From NCBI GenBank assembly GCA_029287755.1, contig JARFQM010000267.1:1-19250 (forward strand): a stretch of 19,250 bases of DNA. Reading direction: 5' to 3'. The first letter of the stretch is position 1, and every line of letters starts with the position of its first letter. Of this stretch, positions 15,901 through 19,250 are shown one piece after another. The notes beneath the pieces are model-generated. The model saw only the letters and a program-made list of their open reading frames with translations, did not search any database and was not told the origin of the DNA. This DNA is from Desulfofustis sp. (GTDB taxonomy: Bacteria; Desulfobacterota; Desulfobulbia; Desulfobulbales; Desulfocapsaceae). Made by a program: the position numbers and the translations under genes.

Positions 15901-16013
15901 GTCTGCTGAGCGCCACCCTGATAACTCTGATCTACATCCCGACCGTGTATACCCTCTTCAACCGCCGTGTCGAACGCGCCCGCAACCAGCTGGGGGCCGA
16001 GGTTGCATCATGA
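12903..16013 (+). CDS. RND efflux permease (HAE-1-like inner-membrane transporter)
   Basis: This 1036-residue proton-driven transporter has the duplicated RND layout: a transmembrane segment at about 13-32, a large periplasmic loop, a six-helix bundle (about 335-490), a second hydrophobic start near 480, a second loop and a final bundle (about 860-1025). The relay region in helix 4 reads [13 protein letters not shown]. It keeps one aspartate (Asp398, like AcrB Asp407) but has Asn399 where AcrB has Asp408. In helix 10 VNNAILIV (929-936) places Asn where AcrB has Lys940. As I recall, such substitutions occur in a branch of RND pumps that includes SwrC-type proteins, so the protein is probably functional. 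Expected partners are the upstream adaptor and the downstream TolC-like channel. Its stop overlaps the channel gene's start by four bases (ATGA), indicating coupled translation. Confidence 0.95.
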   Translation: MNISAFTTARPIFTTMVTLIVILVGAVSLTRLPIDLLPEITYPVLSINTSYGNAAPEEVEKLVTEVIESAVSVIQGIKEVTSESTEGNSRVRVSFTWGTNLDAASNDVRDRLDRVINNLPDEADRPQIRKFDPNSAPILIYGAASNLDPIELRRLIDDQISYRIEQVPGVAALDVWGGLEREIQIEIDPDRMRALQISLDTIRTAIRDANISLPAGTIESGNTETRLRTPGELTSVEQLLDLVVDRRSEAPIYLKQVAEVLDTHSEITRIVRINGRPGVYLAIRKQSGTNTVQVARQAKKVIDQINVDFPQIELISIVDTSDYIQRSLTNVGRTMVIGGLLASVVLLTFLLNLRATLVVITAIPVAVISTFAMMYFGNLTLNLMTLGGLALGLGMMVDNSIVVLENILRRFQNLKESAMQAAVRGSSEVTGAIIASTCTTLVIFVPMLFTREISGLLFRQFMYVVAFALLCSLLTALTIVPMLTSLFLKAGEERQAARPRSRLAGGMARAHVSLYNGYEATLAASLRNPLLCVIAVIFMFTATLALIPRIGTEFMPASDEGQVRVNVDLASGTRLEVLDQVMGGIEKTVQDSVPEMRAMVANLGSSGGRGDAAGGNIRVSLVPVLERERSSDEVAKDLRSQIGTVPGAEVRVRAGQGLFLLSRLLGGGEDNLEVEVLGYELSVIDSLALAVEEQIKDIPGVTDTRRGRRDGVPQQLLEIDRDRAADLGFTVAQIARVLETALSGTRAGQFRDGSGEEVDIRVKVKDAEQLSIEELLTLTITNNRGEAVSLRNLMVPRPGIGPVEIERKNQQRMVDIRANIADRPLGDVASEAQKRLAEIPRPRGYEIMLSGDVEEQAKSFREMLIGIILATLLVYMVLASLYESLLSPVIVMLTVPLPLIGVVLTLLMTGTTFNIQSFIGCIMLVGIVVNNAILIVDRANVLFHEKGRPLLEAVRTAGKDRLRPVLMTSLTTILSLLPLAIGIGEGSEAQAPLARAVLGGLLSATLITLIYIPTVYTLFNRRVERARNQLGAEVAS

Positions 16014-17671
16014 AAGGTTGCGGCAGAGCGCTTCTTATTTTTTGCACCGCCCTGGTTCTGGCTGGCTGCGTGAAAATTCCCCCTGAGGAGATCGAGACCA
16101 GGGAGGTCGATCTGACAGCGCCTCCGACCGCTATTGACCGGCCGACGCTCGGCGCAGGTGACGACGAATACCAAAGCCCCCGCAGCCCCGAGTCTGCAGA
16201 ACTCACCTTCTCAGCCGCTTCGCGGCGGGACCTGCCGCCCTTTCCGGCCGAGGGAATTCTGGACCTGACCCTGGAGCAGGCGGTGATTTCAGCCCTGGAG
16301 CGCAACCGTTCACTGCGTGTTGAGCAATACGAACCGCTAATCGCCGGTACCTTCGTCGACGTGGAACGAGCCGTTTTCGATCCGGTCCTCTTTGCCGAGG
16401 GCAGCTATGAGAGCTATCGTGATCGTTCGCTGGACGACGCTCTGGCCCGCTTTTTCTCCATCGATGGCAGCCGCGGCAACGTGCGGGCAGGTGTTTCCAG
16501 ACGCCTGCCAACCGGTACCGACGTAACCCTGGACCTGACCCTGCTGAATCGGGACGACGACAATAGCAATTTTTCCGAGGAGGCGCGGGCCGGCCTGAAT
16601 CTCACCCAGGCCCTGCTGCGCGACTTCGGCGTCGCCGCCAATCTCGTTGCTGTCCGGCAGGCGGAAACTTCTGAACTGGCTTCGGCCTATCGCCTGCGGG
16701 GATTTACCGAAAATCTGGTTGCTGAAGTGGAAAACGGTTTTTGGGATTACGCACTGGCCGTCCGCCAGGTCGAAATCTTTGAGGAGTCTTTCGAACTGGC
16801 CCAGCGCCAGCTCGCCAATATCCGCACCCGTATTAACGTTGGCCAACTCGCCGAAACCGAGGAGACTGTCGCTGACGCCGAAGTGGCGCTCCGTGAACAG
16901 CAACTGATCGATGCCCGCAACGCCCGCGAGCAGACGCGTCTGGCTCTGCTGAGGCTTCTTAATCCGCCGTCGGCGGAAGGCTGGGATCGGCAGATAACCT
17001 TAAGCGAGCAGACCATCATTCCGGAGGTCAGCCTGGGCAGCGCAACCGAGCACGAAGCCTTGGCCATCAGGCTGCGCCCGGATCTCAACGAGGCCCGCTT
17101 GCAGGCCCGCCGGGGGGACCTCGAGATCGTGCAGACGAAAAATGGGCTGCTGCCCCGACTCGACCTGTTCATCATCCTTGGTAAGACCGGCTACTCGCAG
17201 AGTTTTTCAAGCGGATTAAGCGATCTTGACGGCCCGGGGTACGATTTCACCTTAGGCCTTGAGTACGAGTTTCCGATATACAACCGCGAGGCCAAGGCAC
17301 TCGATCGTCGGGCACAGGCAACCTATGAACAGGCTCTTGAAAGCATCGAGAACCTTAAACAACTCATCTCCCTTGATGTCCGCAATGCCCTGCTTGAGGT
17401 TGATCGGGGCCTGCAGCAGATTGTCGCCAGTGCCTCCCGGCGGGCTCTCCAGGAAGAAGTTGCCCGGGCTGAATCGGTCAGATTCCAGGTTGGCACGACA
17501 ACCGCGCTGGATGTGGCTCGGGTTCAGCGTGATTTGCTGGAGAGTCAAATCAACGAAGTAGAAGCCATTGTCAATTACCGCCAGGCTCTCACAAATTTAT
17601 ATCTGGTCGACGGTACTCTATTGCTCAGGCGCGGCATCCAAGGTCCAGGATCAGCGCAGGTCATGCGCTAG
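16010..17671 (+). CDS. TolC/OprM-family outer-membrane efflux lipoprotein
   Basis: This 553-residue channel protein starts with a lipoprotein signal: a short hydrophobic core and lipobox LAGC with Cys20 as the expected lipidated residue. Val at +2 is compatible with outer-membrane sorting. An acidic, Pro-rich linker (about 21-85) precedes two repeated outer-membrane efflux domains of long helices and beta-strands (about 88-300 and 330-540). The segment AVISALERNRSLRVEQYEP is typical of the first helix of such proteins. Trimers form the outer-membrane exit duct docked by the adaptor. It is the last gene of the operon, overlapping the permease by ATGA. At about 65 residues, the N-terminal linker before the first repeat is longer than in many homologues. 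Confidence 0.92.
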   Translation: MKGCGRALLIFCTALVLAGCVKIPPEEIETREVDLTAPPTAIDRPTLGAGDDEYQSPRSPESAELTFSAASRRDLPPFPAEGILDLTLEQAVISALERNRSLRVEQYEPLIAGTFVDVERAVFDPVLFAEGSYESYRDRSLDDALARFFSIDGSRGNVRAGVSRRLPTGTDVTLDLTLLNRDDDNSNFSEEARAGLNLTQALLRDFGVAANLVAVRQAETSELASAYRLRGFTENLVAEVENGFWDYALAVRQVEIFEESFELAQRQLANIRTRINVGQLAETEETVADAEVALREQQLIDARNAREQTRLALLRLLNPPSAEGWDRQITLSEQTIIPEVSLGSATEHEALAIRLRPDLNEARLQARRGDLEIVQTKNGLLPRLDLFIILGKTGYSQSFSSGLSDLDGPGYDFTLGLEYEFPIYNREAKALDRRAQATYEQALESIENLKQLISLDVRNALLEVDRGLQQIVASASRRALQEEVARAESVRFQVGTTTALDVARVQRDLLESQINEVEAIVNYRQALTNLYLVDGTLLLRRGIQGPGSAQVMR

Positions 17672-17673
17672 TT

Positions 17674-17688
17674 CTGTACTGCGTACAG
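17674..17688. other. Short perfect inverted repeat after the efflux operon
   Basis: CTGTAC-TGC-GTACAG begins three bases after the channel gene stop. The stem is 6 bp with a 3-base loop, and no T-run follows. It may be a weak terminator or mRNA 3'-end stabiliser. It has LexA-like CTG/CAG ends, but the 9-base spacing is one short of the gamma-proteobacterial LexA box. Confidence 0.35.
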
Positions 17689-17728
17689 CCATCCACCATA
17701 AGAATAAAAAGCTGAAAATATTGACAAA

Positions 17729-17989
17729 TATATGGATCGCAAAATGACCGACCCCGCCGGAACCCGCATGGATAAGTACGCGATCACCCGCTTTAACACG
17801 CGACTGCAGCACCTGCAGGGCGGTCAGCGCAGCCAGCGTTGAAGCCGCCCGCGCAGCAGTCGGCTCCGGGGACGCGTCACCGAGAGGAACCTTGAGGGTT
17901 ACGGCTTCGTCTTCTTTTGGACGCATGCATGTGGTGCCGGCCTTGAAGGGGTTTTCAGAGTTTAAGCCGAGATCGATTGATTGCATCAA
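17729..17989 (-). pseudogene. Fragment of a medium-chain dehydrogenase/quinone oxidoreductase gene
   Basis: On the minus strand, residues 40-87 of this open frame (about 17729-17872) read as the middle of a zinc-independent MDR protein. They include AASTLAALTALQVLQ, then KAGDRVLIHAGSGGVGHFA, the nucleotide-binding turn of quinone-oxidoreductase-type enzymes. The N-terminal catalytic domain is missing apart from a short upstream stretch. After AIHI the frame passes into unrelated hydrophobic sequence (FVNIFSFLFLWW) running to 17651, over the end of the efflux channel gene. Only about a quarter of a normal 320-residue protein remains, so this is a decayed relic with an internal deletion or rearrangement. 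It is a different MDR branch from the aldehyde reductase at the right edge. Confidence 0.65.
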
Positions 17990-18089
17990 CCTGTTTATCT
18001 GCGGTCAGATATCCACCCCAAACGGCTTTGAGATTGCGTTGATAGAGGTATGATTGGACGGGAAATCGGGTAATCTTACAGCTACAATT

Positions 18090-18359
18090 CTAGGTGTTGC
18101 GCACCAGCAATATTACTGCAAAAATTAGTACGACGATTGACACTGCCACAACTGCGATCACCCCCCCGCCCATCCAGGTAAGATTTCCATCCGAACAGAC
18201 GGCCCCAAACTGGCAATACTCAGACATAAATTTTGCCCAGGCACTTTTAAGAATAGGAGAAATTATCTCCCAGGCTTGAGCAGTAAAGCGAGATATCATT
18301 TCCCAGAATTCGGAAAGATAGAAAAGGACCCTCTCCCAGAGTTCAATAAGCTTTTCCAT
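18090..18359 (-). CDS. Small single-span membrane protein, function unknown
   Basis: This 89-residue protein starts at the ATG at 18359, chosen because GGAGG lies five bases upstream. A further 18 codons to 18413 are open but have no ribosome-binding site. Residues 1-45 form an amphipathic, Trp/Phe-rich helical region (MEKLIELWERVLFYLSEFW onwards). A short Cys-containing loop follows (EYCQFGAVCSDGN), then a strong transmembrane helix (about 63-85, GGGVIAVVAVSIVVLIFAVI) and a short basic end. I do not recognise the family. The features suit a small membrane-anchored accessory or scaffold protein with its two cysteines possibly forming a disulphide. It stands alone between a dehydrogenase relic and the divergent aldehyde reductase. 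Confidence 0.6.
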   Translation of the reverse strand: MEKLIELWERVLFYLSEFWEMISRFTAQAWEIISPILKSAWAKFMSEYCQFGAVCSDGNLTWMGGGVIAVVAVSIVVLIFAVILLVRNT

Positions 18360-18729
18360 GTTGCCTCCAAGATGTCGGTAGGTGTTAAATGGATCAGTTA
18401 TTGTTAGGCACATAGAGTAACATACTGCTCACCTGGGTTGCATCCAAAAGATGAGAACCAAAGACCGTTTCTGTAAACGTTCAGACATAGATGCGCAGAC
18501 AAAACTGAACAGAAGAGGAATCTTCGCTTGCGGATTAACGCCTTAACGCTTTCCTGATAATCATTTAACTTCATATCCTGGCGTAAAATAACATTTCTAA
18601 TTGACAGACTACCTGGCTTGTTTAGTTTGCTTATCACCATGCCACATCGTGGCATAATGTCTCTCAGAAGAAGTCTTCCAAATCACATTTATCTTTTAGA
18701 GACTTCAAATTCTCAATGGAGGAAGCGAA
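18360..18729. promoter_or_regulatory. Divergent intergenic region upstream of the small membrane protein and ahr
   Basis: This 370-base gap holds the promoters of two divergent genes. One possible tiny minus-strand ORF (18404-18574, 56 codons, start MKLNDYQESV, with AGGAT abutting its ATG) is too weak to call as a gene. The right part contains a 17-bp perfect inverted repeat at 18639-18655 and a CATAAT hexamer (18653-18658) that could be the -10 element for ahr. GGAGGAAG immediately before the ATG at 18730 is a strong ribosome-binding site. Confidence 0.5.
18639..18655. promoter_or_regulatory. 17-bp perfect inverted repeat, candidate operator for ahr
   Basis: ATGCCAC-ATC-GTGGCAT is a perfect 7-3-7 inverted repeat about 75 bases upstream of the ahr start. 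It overlaps a CATAAT hexamer that could serve as a -10 element. The geometry is that of a site for a dimeric repressor. The regulator is not encoded in the window. Confidence 0.5.
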
Positions 18730-19250
18730 ATGATACACGCTTATGCAGCATTCGAGGCTGGAAAAGCACTTAAACCTTTTGAATATGATCCTGGAGAACT
18801 TAGCTCCAATGAAGTGGAAATAGATGTAGATTACTGTGGAATCTGTCACTCCGACCTCAGCATGGTTGAGAACGAATGGGGTATTTCGCAGTTTCCCCTG
18901 GTTCCTGGCCATGAAGTGGTAGGAACAATAGCGGCCAGGGGCGAGAGTGTGACCCATTTAGAAGTCGGCGACCAGGTAGGTCTGGGCTGGCATGCTGGCT
19001 ACTGCATGATCTGCAGGGATTGCCTTCATGGAGACCACAATATGTGTGCTAATGCAGAGGCCACTATTGTCAGTCACCACGGCGGCTTTGCCGATAAGGT
19101 TCGGGCCCAAGCGACCAGTGTGCTCAAACTGCCAGAGGGGCTTGATCTGGAGAGCGCAGGCCCGCTATTTTGTGGCGGTATCACCGTATTTAACCCACTG
19201 ATTCAATTCGACATTAAGCCGACCGACAGTGTAGCGGTGATTGGCATTGG
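18730..19250 (+). CDS. ahr: NADPH-dependent aldehyde reductase, Ahr/YjgB-like, partial at right edge
   Basis: The frame from ATG 18730 to the window end gives 173 residues of a zinc-dependent MDR enzyme; the remainder, about half, lies beyond the edge. The catalytic zinc region is [12 protein letters not shown] (Cys39, His40) and [10 protein letters not shown] (His61, Glu62). The structural zinc lobe has Cys92, Cys95, Cys98 and Cys106. The [16 protein letters not shown] segment follows, and the start of the nucleotide-binding turn VAVIGIG is cut by the edge. The sequence closely resembles E. coli Ahr (NEWG.SQ.PLV.GHEV), which reduces medium-chain aldehydes with NADPH. A strong GGAGGAAG precedes the start. 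Likely roles are aldehyde detoxification or fatty aldehyde reduction. Regulation through the upstream inverted repeat is plausible. Confidence 0.92.
   Translation, partial: MIHAYAAFEAGKALKPFEYDPGELSSNEVEIDVDYCGICHSDLSMVENEWGISQFPLVPGHEVVGTIAARGESVTHLEVGDQVGLGWHAGYCMICRDCLHGDHNMCANAEATIVSHHGGFADKVRAQATSVLKLPEGLDLESAGPLFCGGITVFNPLIQFDIKPTDSVAVIGI

Noticed and set aside
17674..17688. LexA box (CTG...CAG) after the efflux operon
   Set aside because: The spacing is 9 rather than 10 bases, it lies downstream of the operon and faces no intact gene, so a small 3' hairpin is more likely.
1..19250. CRISPR arrays, tRNA or rRNA genes, insertion sequences, integrases or attachment sites
   Set aside because: No spaced direct-repeat array, cloverleaf-like or rRNA sequence, transposase or integrase motif was seen on either strand. 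The only repeat-like element is the 82-base palindrome.

Overview
The window is a Gram-negative chromosome segment, rich in GC apart from a few AT-richer intergenic stretches. It carries an RND tripartite efflux pump with an outer-membrane lipoprotein channel, a sortase-system-type two-component pair and a PEP-CTERM/exosortase pair, which together point to a proteobacterium in the broad sense, gamma- or delta-like. I cannot name a genus.

Layout. Positions 1-631 are mostly non-coding: a 5'-truncated remnant of a GntR/FCD regulator sits at the left edge, followed by about 500 bases with no convincing gene. An endonuclease/exonuclease/phosphatase-fold enzyme (632-1366) and glutamate racemase MurI (1497-2324) follow on the plus strand. 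From 2430 to 8279 lies the most interesting unit. A histidine kinase and an OmpR-type response regulator (minus strand) resemble the PdsS/PdsR pair of the 'proteobacterial dedicated sortase system'. They are divergent from a VIT-VWA surface protein and a small exosortase (plus strand). In the classical system the VIT-VWA protein carries a sortase signal and sits next to a sortase. Here it ends in a VPEP/transmembrane/Arg-rich PEP-CTERM tail, and the next gene is an exosortase (XrtK-like) with an apparently intact Cys/Arg/His triad. The 269-bp divergent promoter region holds helically phased GTCA-type repeats that could be the regulator's binding sites.

A block of single minus-strand genes follows: an M28 metallopeptidase (8333-9262), a SlyD-like FKBP isomerase (9519-9950) and an UPF0173-type metallo-beta-lactamase-fold hydrolase (10590-11222). 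They are separated by sizeable gaps with little coding signal. The gap before the efflux operon contains an 82-base nested imperfect palindrome.

Positions 11682-17671 form a tight three-gene operon for a tripartite efflux pump: adaptor, RND permease (9-nt gap) and TolC-family lipoprotein (4-nt overlap). Next come a decayed fragment of a medium-chain dehydrogenase/quinone-oxidoreductase gene, a small single-span membrane protein and, cut by the right edge, an Ahr/YjgB-like zinc-dependent aldehyde reductase preceded by a perfect 17-bp inverted repeat.

Working model (inference): the kinase senses an envelope signal through a large periplasmic domain and the regulator activates the divergent VIT-VWA/exosortase genes. 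The exosortase then processes this one substrate at its VPEP motif. The cassette would keep the regulatory and substrate logic of a dedicated sortase system while exchanging the anchoring enzyme and its recognition signal.
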